NCBI GenBank assembly: GCA_028564705.1 | Contig: JAPXFQ010000344.1 | Location: 935,001-999,000 of the forward strand | Source: Apricaphanius iberus | Taxonomy: Eukaryota; Chordata; Actinopteri; Cyprinodontiformes; Aphaniidae | Direction: 5' to 3' | DNA: 64,000 nt | Shown here: piece after piece, positions 22,311 through 35,870 of the stretch | Layout of the letters: each line of letters starts with the position of its first letter | Numbering within the stretch: the first letter of the stretch is position 1 | Notes under the pieces: model-generated | Databases searched by the model: none | What the model was told of the DNA's origin: nothing | Seen by the model: the letters and a program-made list of their open reading frames with translations, nothing else | Made by a program: the position numbers and the translations under genes

Positions 22311-24264
22311 TTTGCCAAGGAAGTTGCTATGGGGTAGTTTCCTTCTTAGTGATATGAAAATCCTTCACCTGCTGGCGAAATTTGCCGTTTTGAATCCAGA
22401 ATAGGTCACCTTGACTATGTGATTTGTGTATGTCCCATGGCAAAAAACAATCAGCTGTAATCAGTGACGCATGTTGCAACAAGTTTTCAAAAAAGTCTTT
22501 ATGTGAGTGACAGAAGCTGTAGTTTCAATTAATTCTGAGTTAATCTTCTGAGTTAATTAGGATTAAAAACTCTTTAAACACACCTCAAGTCTTGTTTCCT
22601 TTCATTTCGGCTGTGTGATGGTAACTTCGGCAGCAGATGAAGGACCTTTTTCCAGCTCCAGAACCTGAGAGCGCAGATGGTTATACTTTTTAATATGTAA
22701 CAGCATCAAAATCAACAGACTCAGTGCTGCCCCGAGATCAAAGGAAAAATACTTTCTCACTCTCTCCTGACACAGCGACTACTGTGAGTTTTTAGAATGA
22801 TTAATAAGTGACTGTTCCTAAATGTTTAGTTGTGCTGAGCAGGGGCGTATCCAGGAGGTTAATAAAGAGGGGCTAAAATGGGACAAGGTGGGTCTTGGAA
22901 TCTAGCACTAGAATAACACCAGACATATTCTTCTAGTGGAGACCCAATCTGAGCTGGTCACATTTTAGAGTTTTCATCTGTTAAAATTATATTTAAAGTC
23001 ATTTTATTTGACTGTGATTTATGTGACAATTTAGCCTCTATCTCTGCTTGTTTTTCAAACAATTTAAGTTATTGGCAAACAACAAAATCCAATCACAAAT
23101 AGAAACATTGCAACTTTTCACAAAAGCTTTTTCACAAAAAAGTGTAGGGACTGTCTAATTTGTTAACATAAATACTGTAAACCACCCCCCACCCTCCCGG
23201 TGGCCATTTTAAATGTCCCCCCTATTTTGATGCCTCAAGGCTGGCAATTATGAATAAGACCCCAGTACTGAAATGTAAAACTAATAATTTAATTTCCTCA
23301 GGAATGAAATTTCAAAGATTTTAATTAAGTAGGACACTCTATATGGCTGTAAATATTACATGAGTCAGGTCATTGAGAGAGTAATTGGCTGTTAGAGTTA
23401 GCTGATAGTCTACCATCCTGCTGAGATTTATAATGTTGACTTACTGTACAAGGCACAGAAGGTAATCACTGACATAGTTTGTCCTAAAGAACAATATATC
23501 TCTCACCCTCCAACAATATAGAGAACAAATGCATTCTTTAAGGTCAAACAGATGCCAACCTCAATCGACTTGGAATTCTTAATACATAAAAAGGCCCAAC
23601 TTGGAAAAAAAAAACTAAGGTTTAATCCGTTAAAATTAGATCAAGGCAAAATCCAAAACTTGATTCTGAACGCATTTTTTCTTTCCATTTGATCTTTTCT
23701 AATTCATCTTCAAGTCTCCCCCACTCGGTCTCTCCAGGTTTTGTTGGAATTAAATTGATTTGCATAATGAAAGGCGATCAAATTTGCCATGCAGAAGTAA
23801 AATAGAAATAAAAAAGGACTTTCCTCCTAGGGCGAATGGGGTGTGAGCCACATGAAAAAGAGAGAGTTAAAAGAAAGAAACAATAAAATGCAATTATACA
23901 GCTTCAATAAACCCATAATACCAGCACGTACAAAAATACCCAGATAGGCGGTTCACATTATTTCATTTGACAAAGCTGTAAAGTCTCATTCAGAGCTTTT
24001 GCACATGACTCACAAAACCACAAATTGTCTAATCGTTTTTCTTTTTTTTTCTTTTGAAGGGAATTAGAATGTTGTTAACCCTTGTGACTGGCTCCACGTT
24101 TTAGGTGTTATTACTAATTACATGTTTGTTTTATTATATTTCTTTGCAATCTACTACTTAGTATACTCTACTAATACTGCAGCACCTGAAACACAGGAAT
24201 GTTGTGCGGGCCATCAGAACAACAACAACAAACTCATCTATTTATTCTGTGGTATATATCCTGT
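22311..24264. other. Gene-free AT-rich DNA
   Basis: gcaggggcgtatccaggagg at about 22850 looks like the end of a DNA transposon, but no matching opposite end was found. Confidence 0.45.
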
Positions 24265-24430
24265 GGTGTCAAAAGTATTCACGTTCAATACTCAAGTAGA
24301 AGTATAGATACTAGAGTTTAAAAATACTTCTGTAGACATTGAAGTATCCAATCAAGTTTTTACTAAGGTGTAAGTCAAAAGGTACTGGATTCAAAACCAC
24401 TTAAAGTATAAAAGTAGGAGTAATGTAAGT
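24265..24430. repeat. Dispersed repeat fragment rich in AAGTA
   Basis: The series actcaagtagaagtatagat ... aaaaatacttctgtag ... taaaagtaggagtaatg is a recurrent fish repeat pattern. No ends were defined. Confidence 0.45.
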
Positions 24431-25259
24431 TATTTTTTAATGTGATTAAAGACTTAATCTTATAAGCTGCACAAGAACACTTACACACCTCCCCAAAACG
24501 CTTTTACTAAAGACCGTTAGAACTATAATATTATATACAGTAAAAATCCTAATATAGAAAAAAACTAGGCAAACACTAGACAACCATACATATGTATCAA
24601 TCAAAATTAATGCAATTTGTTATTATTTATGTAATTATTATTATCAATGCAATTAGTGGAAGGCATAGACATTCAACAACAATATGTGGACTACTAAGCA
24701 TTAATATGTGCTTAATTGAGTGGAAGATATGATGACTAGTTGTCAATTCGTATTGGTACAGTTACCAGTTTATCAACAAAGCTCAGCAGCTAGAAATAAC
24801 ATTAGTACAACAACGGTTGTGTACAAACAAGAGGCCTCACTTTAACATGAAGTGTAGGTTTGTGTCTTTGTCTAATGCATTTTGCTTAGAACAAGTTTAT
24901 TATGATTCAGTGAAAGTGCTTGCTGTAGAGAGACTATCCAGAATTTTTTCTCACATAAGAGTAGCAGTACTTCATAACAATTACTTTAATAATTGATTTA
25001 ATTACTCTAATAGTTAGTTTTAATTAAGTGACAGCTAAAAGGTAACAGCTAAAACCTCTAGTCATGATAAACATAAAAACGGTTATATTACCAATAGAAG
25101 AATATTTGCTGCATACTTTGTGACATCAGATAAAAGGCCTTTCTGAACCAAGCTCCTGGGCTTAATGTCAACACCAGCCCATGTCTGATGAAGGTTGGTC
25201 TCCATCCTGCAATTGTCGGGTGTTTCAGAGATGGAAAAGAAGCTGAATACAGAGAGCTG
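24431..25259. other. Gene-free AT-rich DNA, nothing recognised
   Basis: No coding or repeat signal that I can defend. Confidence 0.5.
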
Positions 25260-25697
25260 ATGGACTGCTTTGTGGCATGGTGTGGAAACAATCGTTAAAG
25301 ATGATTGTAGATTTCAGAAGAAACAGGGTTAAATCAAACACTGTTTCCATCATGGGAGAAGAAGTAGAGGTGGTAGAGGAGTATAAAAACCTCAGAGTTC
25401 ACTTGGACAACAGACTGGAGGTGCAACAGTGAAGCCGTGTACAATAAGGGACAGAGCAGACTGCACTTCTTGAGGAAGCTTAGGCTCTGCAAGGTTTATA
25501 AGATACTGCAAATATTCTACAAGTCTGTTGTGGAGAGTGTTATCTCTTCCGACATCATCTGTAGGGCTAGCAGCATAAGAGCCAGGGAAAGAAAAAGGCT
25601 CAGCAACCTGATAAAGAAGGCTCGTTATTTTCTTACGATAACTGTGGAACCTCTGGAGATGATGATGCAAAGAAGATGTCTTCATAAAATAAAGTGA
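25260..25697 (+). pseudogene. LINE reverse transcriptase relic (C-terminal part)
   Basis: Plus-strand translation gives KMIVDFRRNR-type text at about 25300, then VVEEYKNLRVHLDNRLE, and in another frame NKGQSRLHFLRKLRLCKVY...FYKSVVESVI. These are the conserved post-catalytic segments of fish non-LTR RTs (Rex1/CR1/L2 group). A frame change near 25430 and stop codons show it is dead. Confidence 0.75.
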
Positions 25698-26009
25698 AAT
25701 AAATTCGGGCATCCTCTTCATGAGACTATCCTACAGTCTGGCCGCTGATATGGCGCCAACAGAAACAAACAGAATGGAGGTGTGATTGTCTTCAGCAGTT
25801 GACAGTGTGACCATAGGTAAACCATACAATGCTGATCCTGCCCTCTGGGGAAAAACTGCTGAGTGTGTTTGGGCTTACTGGGCCAAGCAAGGACCAAGGA
25901 ACTTTTAGAACATCAATGGTGATTTCCAAGCATTAGAACGGTTGTATAAACACCAGAAACTGATGTTTTCCCGATCACACTTTACCTGCTAGTTGGCATT
26001 CATTCATTT

Positions 26010-26760
26010 ATTTACTTAGACAAGTTTGAAGACACTTGAAGTGCTTCAGGAGGAGTTTATGTCCAGTTATGATCAGCGTATATCCATATAACGGGATTCA
26101 ATCAGTCAGGAGATTTGCCACATCTAAATTAGGCATTATCTGCCCCAAAACTCCTTAATTTAACCATGCTTTGCTATGAATAGTCAGCGTTGTTAGAGGT
26201 GCTAAGATATTAGCTTCTCGGGTTTTTACGGGCTTTTAATCCAACCGATTCCAGTTTACACTAACCTGGGATTTCAGTGACGTTGCAGCGTTCCCCCATT
26301 GCAGCTGTAGTCTGTGTAGGCTGCAAAAGGGAGCCTGTGGAAGCTGAAATTAGTCCAATTGGTCATTTGGTTAGTGCAAATTGAAAACACGAAAATGTGA
26401 ACCATGTTTATGTCTGCAGTAGCAAGTTCTGTCTAAGAGACCATCGTAGAGCACAGAGTGAAAGTCCTGCTCACACTACAGCTGGGATGGAGCATGACAG
26501 TGACGTCATCGTGCAATAGTATAGTTGTATTATTGCCTCTAAACAGAACTAATAAGCACTTGAGAGACGTTCTGAACTCGGAGAAAGTAGCTAATGTTTT
26601 ATGACAAAAAATGGTTAAACGAAGGAGTTTTGGGGCAGATAATGCCTTATTATAGGCAGCAAATCTCCTTCCCTGATTGACTCCTAATATTTGGATATTC
26701 GCTGATTGTGACTGGACTCCAAGTAGCTCCAAAGTTGTCTGGGTGAGTAAATGCTAAAAG
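26010..26760. mobile_element. Foldback MITE with long inverted arms
   Basis: The arms at about 26010-26190 and 26590-26760 are inverted copies; the core ggcattatctgccccaaaac / ctcctt is identical. The ~400-bp loop has no coding frame. Total ~750 bp. Target duplication not resolved. Confidence 0.75.
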
Positions 26761-27870
26761 TAAGGTCCAGGGTTAAAAAATCTGAACTTTCTCTTTAAAG
26801 GCCTTTGTTTCCCCTCGTTTAACTCTTCCTTTGTCATGTGGTTGGATCATCTCTCCAGCCATCATCCACTCACATTATTACAAAGTGTACTATTACCAAA
26901 CCCTTAAGTGTGTAAAATATTTATAAATCATAAATTATTCAGGTAAAATGTAGGTTTAAATTTTAAAATGCTTGGAGTAAGCTGTTGGTGTCAACACATC
27001 TGGAAGATCGAGACAACAACACTAAAGAGCCATTCATTGAGAGTTTTGTGCTTCAGTCCAATCCCTTAACAGTGCTTTTCACAAAACCACAGGCACATAT
27101 TAGATTCAAGTTCCGTTCCTATGTAGTCATTTAGAAATCTCGTCAATTTGTTCATCAGGAGGAGTATGCCTTTATTTTGCCCTTCTGTTCTGAATAAACT
27201 GGCCTTTCTTAAACAGTTTTGCAAGTTATTCTATCCCCCTTTTGTCCATTACACAACATTTATTTTTAACTTTTAATGTAGAATGTTGCTTTTCCACTTT
27301 CCCACTCCCAAAGACAGAAGGTCATAAATTAAGAAAATATCATGCAGAAGGGACAGATTATTATATAACTATTTCAGTAATGTGTGTATAATTGCCAGTC
27401 ACTACAAGACACCTAGACGACAGCTTCTTAAATTAAAATATTGAAAGATCTATCAAAACATTATAAAAGTTTTTACACTTTGTCATTCAACATTAATAAA
27501 TAAAAAATAAGACAAAAAATCAGATTGAAGAAAAAACATTACTGCACAAAGCATCAAACTTTCCAGAAGGATGCAGAAAACTCAGAACAAACACATAAAT
27601 AATTCTGGAAACAGCTAGTCTTTCAAGCATTTAAGTTCAAGTAGCTACTGTGATAGCAAAATATTATGTGGGGGAGTTTTGATGTCTACAGGGACTAAAA
27701 GAGAGGAACATCAAACCACAAAAACAAATAATAGTATAAAGAAGCTGGCATAAAACAATTGATTCCTAGTAGGATCAGCAGTACACATGTGGTAGCATCA
27801 AATGAAGTTGCTTCGTTTACATCTCCAAGTCATTTTTATCCATGATAAATTCTTGGACATGTATATATAT
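26761..27870. other. Gene-free AT-rich DNA, nothing recognised
   Basis: No supported feature. Confidence 0.5.
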
Positions 27871-27877
27871 ATATACA

Positions 27878-28010
27878 CAGTACAGACCAAAAGTTTGGAC
27901 ACACCTTCTCATTCAAAGCGTTTTCTTTATTTTCATGACTACATTGTAGATTCTCAATTATATCATATTATATATAAACATTTTATATTTTAGATATACT
28001 GTGTATATAT
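27878..28010 (+). mobile_element. Tc1-like transposon end fragment
   Basis: cagaccaaaagtttggacac then ttctttattttcatgactac and cattgtagattc is the terminal inverted repeat of a widespread vertebrate Tc1 family. The same end, inverted, lies at 60643-60752, and a third at 63664-63840. Transposase absent. Confidence 0.75.
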
Positions 28011-28014
28011 ATAT

Positions 28015-29110
28015 ATATTCAATTTCAATTAACTTTTATTTCTATAGCGCTAATTCACAACAAATGTCATCTCAAGGCACTTTACAACAAAAGCAATTTC
28101 AATACAATTATGCAAACATTCCAATCAGTTAAAAGTGTTCTATGTAAGGAATCCCAGCAGATTGTGATGAGTCATCAACGTGAGGTTGTGCCCGCATCAT
28201 GCAGACTCCACCCACAGCAATTCCTCAGCAATTCCTCATACTGAGCAAGCATGTAGCGACAGTGTAGGGGAAAAACTCCCCTTTCACAGGAAGAAACCTC
28301 CGGCAGAATCTTGCTCAGTACAAGCGGTCATCTGCCACGACCGTCTGGGGGTCTGAGAAGACAGAGAAGAGAAAGCATGGAGGATGCTCGGTCACTTTGA
28401 GAATCATCTAGACCAGGGGTGGGGAACCTTGGCCCTCACCCTGAAAGGTTTCCATGTTTCCTTGTGCAAATAAACCTGAATAAAATGAACTAGTAATTGT
28501 GCAAAACTTAATTGGCTGTCGGATCCATTTGATTTTAGTCAGGTGTGTTGAAGCAGGGTTGCCTGGAAAACTTAGAGGAATGCGGCCCTCAAGGACCAGG
28601 GTTCTCCACCCCTGATCTAGACTTCCCATTCAGCAAGGGACATTATAGCTGAGCAGGGTACCAGACCGTGTGGAGCTTCTATGGGGAGAAAATACACAGA
28701 GAGTAAACTGGGTTAACAATCGTAATAACAGCAGAAAAAAATATATATGGAGAGTGGTAGAAGAGAAAAGTAGAAGAGAGAAGAAAAGTGGTCAGTCTGT
28801 CCTCCAACAGTCTAAACCTTTAGCAGCATAATTACAAAAATAGCTCAGCATAAACCTAAGCCATTATAACTATCAGCTTTATCAAAAAGGAAGGTTTTAA
28901 GCCTAGTGAAAATAGAGTGTCTGCCCCACGGACTAAAACTGGGAGCTGGTTCCACAGGAGAGGAGCCTGATATATAAAAGATCTGCCTCCCATTCTTCTT
29001 TTAGAAATCCTAGGAACTACCAGTAGAACAAACGAAGTGCTCTGTTAAGAACATATGGAACAATCAGATCTCTGATGTACAATGAAGCCTTATTATTAAG
29101 GGCTTTAAAT
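28015..29110. repeat. Common teleost interspersed repeat, interrupted by a hAT MITE
   Basis: Segments such as tttctatagcgctaattcac, aaactcccctttcacaggaa, gaaacctccggcagaatc and, beyond the insertion, aactgggagctggttccaca recur widely in fish genomes. The repeat is split by 28414-28614. Confidence 0.75.
28406..28622. mobile_element. hAT MITE (201 bp) with perfect 8-bp duplication
   Basis: The element is 28414-28614, CAGGGGTGGGGAACC...GGTTCTCCACCCCTG, flanked by atctagac at 28406-28413 and 28615-28622. Terminal CAGGGGT and an 8-bp duplication are diagnostic of hAT (Charlie-like). Non-autonomous. Confidence 0.93.
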
Positions 29111-29134
29111 GTAAGAAGGAGGATCTTAAACTTT

Positions 29135-29137
29135 ATA

Positions 29138-29187
<50 letters not shown>
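29135..29187. repeat. (AT)n microsatellite
   Basis: About 50 bp of AT repeats. Confidence 0.95.
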
Positions 29188-29189
<2 letters not shown>

Positions 29190-31149
29190 GTTATCACAGT
29201 GGCATACTCTCATACTTAAGGGCGTCAGTTTGTTTTTAAAATAGCCGGGGGCAATATTTCTAAACAATCTTTGAGGATTGTTGAGGACAATTATTAGATA
29301 TTTATATAGCCTCTAAGTATTCATCTGTTTCATGTTTGATTACAATATACACTGCAGTGTATAAACATGGTGAAAATCGCATTTTTAATTGTTGCACGTT
29401 GTTAAGCATGTTTAATTATTGCACATTCTTCACCAGAAGAATGCACAACAATAAAACACGCTCCTTTTGCAACCTCAACACCGTTCTGTTTGGAGAAACT
29501 TCAAATTTAACTTACAGCTGACAGTCCTGCAACAGGGCAGCTACCTGTGGGTGATCCGCATGAAGTTGTTTTAGTTGGAAAAAAAACAAATTGAATTTCA
29601 TGACTCTGGGAGGAAGTTTATTTAATGTGAGCGGACTGGGAGTGAGACAACATTGTTGTTGTTATGTTTTGTTCAAGACTTCCAAAGAGGAAAATGTCCA
29701 TATGTTGTTTTGGTGGGGGGAGCATGATGGAATTTTCCTGAAGTTGCGCCAATGACGCAATGCTATCGCTATTCATCCGTCACTTAAATTAATTTTAATT
29801 AAATTATTAAAAAATCTAGGAAGGGACTATGGACAATGTTTGCTTTCTGCACAGTTATTTTTGCAAAACATAATTTTCAGTTGCCTATCCAAATAATGAA
29901 AGACAAATAATTCACTGCACTATAATTTACCTTCAATAATGGATAAAGGATGGATAAATGGATATTTTCCTTTTTGATTTTTTTTCGAAATTTGATGAAA
30001 ATGTTGTCCACTCCCTGGTTCTCCGTTCCTGCATCGCAGAAGGCTCTCTGGCAGCTGGATGCAGAGATAGCGAGAATCGTTTGCCTTCAGCGCAAAGTAG
30101 TATTCTGGTATGCTCTGTACACACAAATCCGGTATGTCAACATATCATCTTTGGGAGTCTTAAACAAGCAAAGACATTACATGAATATTTTTTTTCTGGC
30201 AACCCATCCGCAGTAAAGACTGCAGACCCATAAAATGTTATTTACAATGATCCCTCATTTATTATTAAAATAACCCGCAACAGGCAAAATCTGCTAAGTG
30301 TTAATCTTTATTTTTTCATTATTAAAACCCATCGCCACACACTTTTTTTACACTTTTCCCAGACATATATTAACTTTTACTTACATTTGTCACTAGTTTT
30401 AACACTCAAACCTTCGAAGATTTAAAAAAAATAAACGTATTAATATGCAGTACAGTCTCTCCACTGTTGCGCCACTCGGTGCGTTTTTCTCCACTGAAGG
30501 TCTCGAAGCCGGTGTCGTTTCCGAGTGAGGAACATAATTACTGGCAGTTTTTTGTGTTGTTTTTCCTTCTGGAGGATAATATTATTATAACCAGACATAA
30601 TACATTTGGCAAGCATGGGAGATATCACAGGAGGAGATTGACAATTGCCTCTAATCATTTAGGAGGCAAAAAAACAATGCGTGTTAGTACGCTGTAAAGA
30701 AAGCATTTAAATTGTGCTATTAAAAAAAATCCACCAAATGGACCACGTTATAGCAAGGGAACTGTATAACTGTATTTTTTCCATCTTGAAACGGGTACCA
30801 ATGACATTGCAGGACTCTGCCCTGCAGCTGACTACCAGTCTTATAAAACATGGCATATCTACTACAACGAATGTAGTATATGAGCAGAAAGAAATATGAC
30901 TGCATAAGAAAGTGGAGTGAATTAAATAATATTCTGTTCAGATACTGATGTGGAAACTTTGCTGGGAGCACAAGTGGCTGTTAGATCAGTGCAGGTAAAG
31001 AATTTTTGCACCAGGTTTAGTGGGGACAAACCCGTAAATCACAGATATTGCTGTGGACATGTCCCCGGCATCCCCGGTTAGAATGACGCCTATGCTCATA
31101 CTTAGTCATTCTAAAGAAATCGACAATCTGTCTTAATGTTTTTAGACTC
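29190..31149. other. Gene-free AT-rich DNA
   Basis: Overlapping frames of 60-90 codons at 29920-30230 on both strands show no domain or splice evidence. Confidence 0.5.
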
Positions 31150-31232
31150 TAAAGTAGAAGACATGGTAAATGGCCAGAGGTTGAGAATCAAACAGCTGCT
31201 TTACCACTGAGCCATGGGACACCCCTGTAGAT
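31150..31232 (-). mobile_element. tRNA-derived SINE fragment
   Basis: The minus strand reads ATGGCTCAGTGGTAAAGCAG, a perfect A-box (TGGCTCAGTGG), followed by degenerate B-box sequence and GGCCATTTACCATGTCTTC. Same family as 45836-45990. Confidence 0.6.
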
Positions 31233-33905
31233 CAGTCACTTCAATGCATTTCTTAAGGGAAAAATTCATTTAGAAAACCTATTTTCTTTCTTCAACAAGA
31301 ACTGAGTCAAACAAGGCTGGATGGGGAGTCACGTTTACCTTGGTGAGCAGGATTGAAAAAGGGTAGAACGATTTCCAACCTTTAGATGTTAGAGAACCAC
31401 AGGAAAGACTCACAGTGACAAGAATTTATTTTTAAGATTTTGTCCACTTTTTTTTACCAGGAGTGCCAATAATTGGGGATAGTGCAGTATCAAGTGGATT
31501 ATGGATCAATACAGGATTTGGAATATACTGTGTGTGAATCAATAAATAATTAATCAAATTGCAAAATCTTAATTGATTATTTTAATTTACATTTTACCAC
31601 CTCTAAAAGATTAAGTGTTTTTTTCCCCCTGGCTATAAAGCAAACATTTTATTCTTCACTGTGATAGTGCGAAAGCTCTGATCCCCCAGTGTGTCTTTTC
31701 CTGGCAGGCTCAACCTTCACGTAACAGAAGGATTAACTAACCTTCTTGCTATTAACACCTAGTGAGCTAAAACAATATACACAAGGTGCCAAAAAGAAAT
31801 AGAACCAAAATCAATATTAATCTCTCAGATGCCTGCGTGTGTTGGCAGCAGTCTGTGCAATAATTCATTATAGTAATCTGTGTTTCTGCATACAGACTTC
31901 ATTTAAATGCTAGTTGGGGTCTGCTGCAGAGACTGTATTTGTTTTTTATAGTATTTTATTTGTTTTTTTATTATTTATTTTTGTTTTAAAGGCTTTCTTG
32001 GGGAGTTTAATCATCAGCAACATTACGTACAGTCTACCAAAAGACTTATTTTGCACACCTCAGTAAAGGAGTAAGTGGGGGTCTTCCATGCAATAGACAT
32101 ATAAAAGAGCATGAAAACCTAGTCCTATAATATTTAAAACACAATCTCATCAAGTTCCCATGTGTCTGTTATGCAAAGCAAGACCATCTCTACTATGTAG
32201 CTGCCTCAGGCTGTTGCACAGGATCCGGCTCTCCTGCAACGGAGAGTGATTTACAATTTAGAGGCTTTTTTTTATATACTGTTTTGATTCTGTTTTTTTT
32301 CTTATAGATGTCTCTTCTTTAAACTTTCTTTTTGTAAAATTATCCTAATAAAAACATTTTTTTCTAAAAAATTTCTAAAACAAACTGAACATATTTTACA
32401 AACTGGCAGAATTAGTAAAACAAAATTGAAAAAGTAAAATGTACTCACTAAGCGAAATTCTTAACAGCAGCATGAAAACAAGTCATTTTATGATTAAAGG
32501 ACACTAAAATTGTCTGCCTGAGTGCCGTTTTTGAGTCAATGGCCATCATCAGTCATCTCATTTTAGAACTGTGGTGTTCAGAGGGCAGGATTTGCTTTGT
32601 GATGTAGGCCAGGTTTGTTTATGCAGTCTTTATTAATCAAAACAAGTTTCTTTTAGTTTACACACATTCTTTTTTCAAGTCTGTAAACTAAATAACTAAT
32701 GGTATGCAGCTAATAGGAAACATATGAGTGATATTTCCTCTAGTTTACATTTATGTCCTACTCCCACCACCGATGTTCAATCAATTATCATTACCAAGTC
32801 AAGTACGAAGAGAAGAGAAGCAAAGATTAAATGTGCTCTCTGCTATCCTCCTGAGAACTGTCAATCACCAAAGCTCTATCTGCATAACTAATGGCCATCT
32901 TCTTATTGCCCTTGGAATTTGGGGGTGGATGTTCTGACTGATGGCAACACATTTCATGTGTTCACATGCTCAGGTCATCACTAAGGAGTGACATGTTCCC
33001 TGACAGTGATAAAGATGCTGCTTATTTGCTACTGAAGAATAGGAACATAACAGGGGACTTTCTGATTCAATTAATAACATCTGAAATTTAACATATTCAG
33101 TCACTCAATATGAGGTAATTTAAGCTTTAGTGCATTCTTATATTTTATTATATTTGTATTCATTTTTGCCAACTTCGAAGCTCATGCTGACCCACAAATC
33201 ACTGTTGTTGTTAATGCATATTCTCACTAGACCAGGACATGATGGTCTGAATAAACTGAAGAGAGATGAAATGTTTTCAAGACTGGAAGAAAAGTCCAGT
33301 TGCCTTCATTTTATCTCTCAAAACTGTCTACCTCCAAAACCTTTCAGCTTTGGCTTGTCAGTCAGAAAATGCTGTTAGGATAGGCGATATGGTTAATAAA
33401 AAATAGACAACCCAGTTCATCCTTTAAGATACACATAAGTAGACACTGATGCAGTAACACAAAATACATTCTCAAACAGTTTGTTGAATGTTAATAAAGA
33501 AATGCAAAAGGTGATCAAACAGTGAATTACATCTAAGTTTGTTTTGTTAAGTTGGTTTGTTAGCAACATTACTCAAAAACTTGTTGACAGATTTTGATGA
33601 AATGTTCAATATATGTCTGCAGTGGGACCAGGAACTAGTGATTAGATTTTGGAGGTGATCCAGATTACTGAAATTTAGATTAACTTGAGTTATCTTCATA
33701 ATTTTCCACTTGCAATTCTTATATATTGCCAAGTAAAAAAAAGGTGAAATCAAAATTCAGAAGGAATATGCCTAAGTGTTTTTTATTATTATGTGGAAAG
33801 GAAGATTTGTTTTTAATTTGAATAAAGTTAAAAAACTAAATTAAATCCATATAGCAATAAACCCTTTTTTGCAGTTTTTAGTTGTCTCATTAAATCAGTT
33901 GCACA
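31233..33905. other. Gene-free AT-rich DNA, nothing recognised
   Basis: Short random frames only; no repeat ends recognised. Confidence 0.5.
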
Positions 33906-34620
33906 TGTACAGTGGCTTGTAAAAATGTAGCTTTTAAAGTTGATCATATTTCATCAAATTTATTACAGACATTTTTTAACTTTTAATGGATAGATGGATG
34001 GATGGATGGACTATAAGTAATATATAACTGAAAAGAACAAATTTATATGTATAAATAGTTTTCTAATAGTTTCATAGATTTAATAAGTGCTTATATTAAG
34101 GCCGGTTTAGTCTAAAACCTCTACATAAATTCCTGTACAACACATTCAGAAGTTAAATTGTGAAAAGAGGCCACTGCTGTGTACATTAATCTCAGTATAA
34201 AAAACAGAAGCATGAAGCCTGAGGAACACAGCAGATTGTTAGATATAAAGTTGGTCAGAAGTTTAAAGCAAGCTGTATTTTAAAACACAATTTCAATAGC
34301 CTACACATCACTGTTAACTTTATCAACCTTCTCTTGTCAGATGAGACCAAAATATAATTTTTGGACTATGTAAAAAATGCTATTTTGTGGTAAAAATAAA
34401 TTTCTTGTGTCACCCTCAACCTTAACACACACTGATGATGGTAGCATCATGCTGTGGGGTTGCTTTTCTTAAGCAGAAAGTGGGTCAAAGTTGATGGAGA
34501 GATGGGTTGAGCTAAATGTAAGGGAATCCTGAAAGGAAACTAGTTAGAGGTTGCAAAAGAATGAGACTGATCCATCTTTCCATCGGGGATTAGACTAAAT
34601 ATATAATCAGGGCTATAATG
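33906..34620 (+). pseudogene. Degenerate Tc1-like transposon
   Basis: Starts with a Tc1-type end (acagtggcttgtaaaaatgt), then transposase remnants: cttgtcagatgagaccaaaa (the SDETK block with the first catalytic Asp), tggtagcatcatgctgtggg (SIMLWG block) and aaagtgggtcaaagttgatg. There are many stops and the third catalytic block is missing. A short (GGAT)n lies at 33990-34010. Confidence 0.7.
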
Positions 34621-34717
34621 AAATGGTTTAGATCAAAGTATTTTCAGGTGTTAAACCTAGTTTATACTTCGTCCGTGTAGGTACGGAGACACGTACTAGC
34701 ATTATCTGTTGACGTAA

Positions 34718-35870
34718 GGGCAGGGCCAGCCCTGAGCTGCATGCAGCCCTGGGTGAACAATCATTTTGGCGCCTCCTACAGTCTGGAACAGAAACGACAT
34801 AATTCAATAACTAGATTACTTTGCAATAAATATGTATTTATTCTAAAATGAATAGTACAGACTATAAATGGAACATTGCAATCAGTAAGGTGTGGTGGCT
34901 AATAAGCAGGATCAATGGGAGCGGCTGTAACAGACTGACATACATCAGTTGAGTTTGATTTTTCTTTAGCTTGGTGAACTGTACTATTGAGTGCACTGGT
35001 ACTTGCTCTTTCTTCTGTAACATAATAAAATACACACATAGTTATTATGAAAACACCTTGATACATAATTCTTTGAGTTCGAACAATAGATGACAGTTCT
35101 CTATGATTACATATACTAATGATGAATACACAGGGTAGTCAGGCATGGCGTTATTGTAATAGTTTTTATTAACTAAAACATTTGTATTGCATTACAGTAT
35201 TACCACTGTACTCACCTGGATCTACATTCTGAATCTGTGTTTCATTTGCAGGAGTGCTGCTTCTTGCTGCCTGACTGACTGCTGCTGTGAAAAAACAAAA
35301 ACAAGAAAGTCTGTGAAATTTTATTTTTGAAGTAGAATTTTGAAATAAATCCTCCCATGAGAGCTGCATGTCGGATGATTTTTATATTTATATTTTTTAT
35401 TTGTTTCAAATATTCAAAAACTCTGATATCCAAATCAGGATATTTTCCCCCATTTCTCCGTTTTATTTGCTTTATTATAGCTTTTGTGTAAAGCAGAATA
35501 TTGTTCCATTATGTTGTTGATGAAATGTGCATTGTGAATTTAAATATTGTATTAAAAATACATCATAATAGGTAATACAGTAATGTATTGATTAAAACGT
35601 TTTTTCCTTTGTTGATTTAATTTACATTCTTCAGGAGCTGACCCTGATGCTGATGGTACAATAGCCTTTTCGTCTTAGCTTAGTGTTGCTAAATGTCAAA
35701 ATATGTCCAGTGAACATACACACAGTTCAATGTAAATCAGACAGACATACCTCTTGGAGCCCATTTTTCCTCCTCTTCCTTCCTTTGTTTTCTAAAAGCT
35801 GTCTATGATGGCTTGTTTTGTTGCCTTTTCATTCTTAAAGTGAGTTTTAATGAATTACTAACAGAAACAA
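34718..35870 (-). pseudogene. Probable hAT-type transposon relic
   Basis: The left end gcagggccagccctgagc...cattttggcgcctcctacag resembles hAT ends in fish. Near 35760-35820 the minus strand encodes FRKQRKEEEEKWAP, reminiscent of the N-terminal basic/acidic stretch of hAT zinc-finger transposases, with a donor-like gtatgt after it. No catalytic domain was seen. Tentative. Confidence 0.4.
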
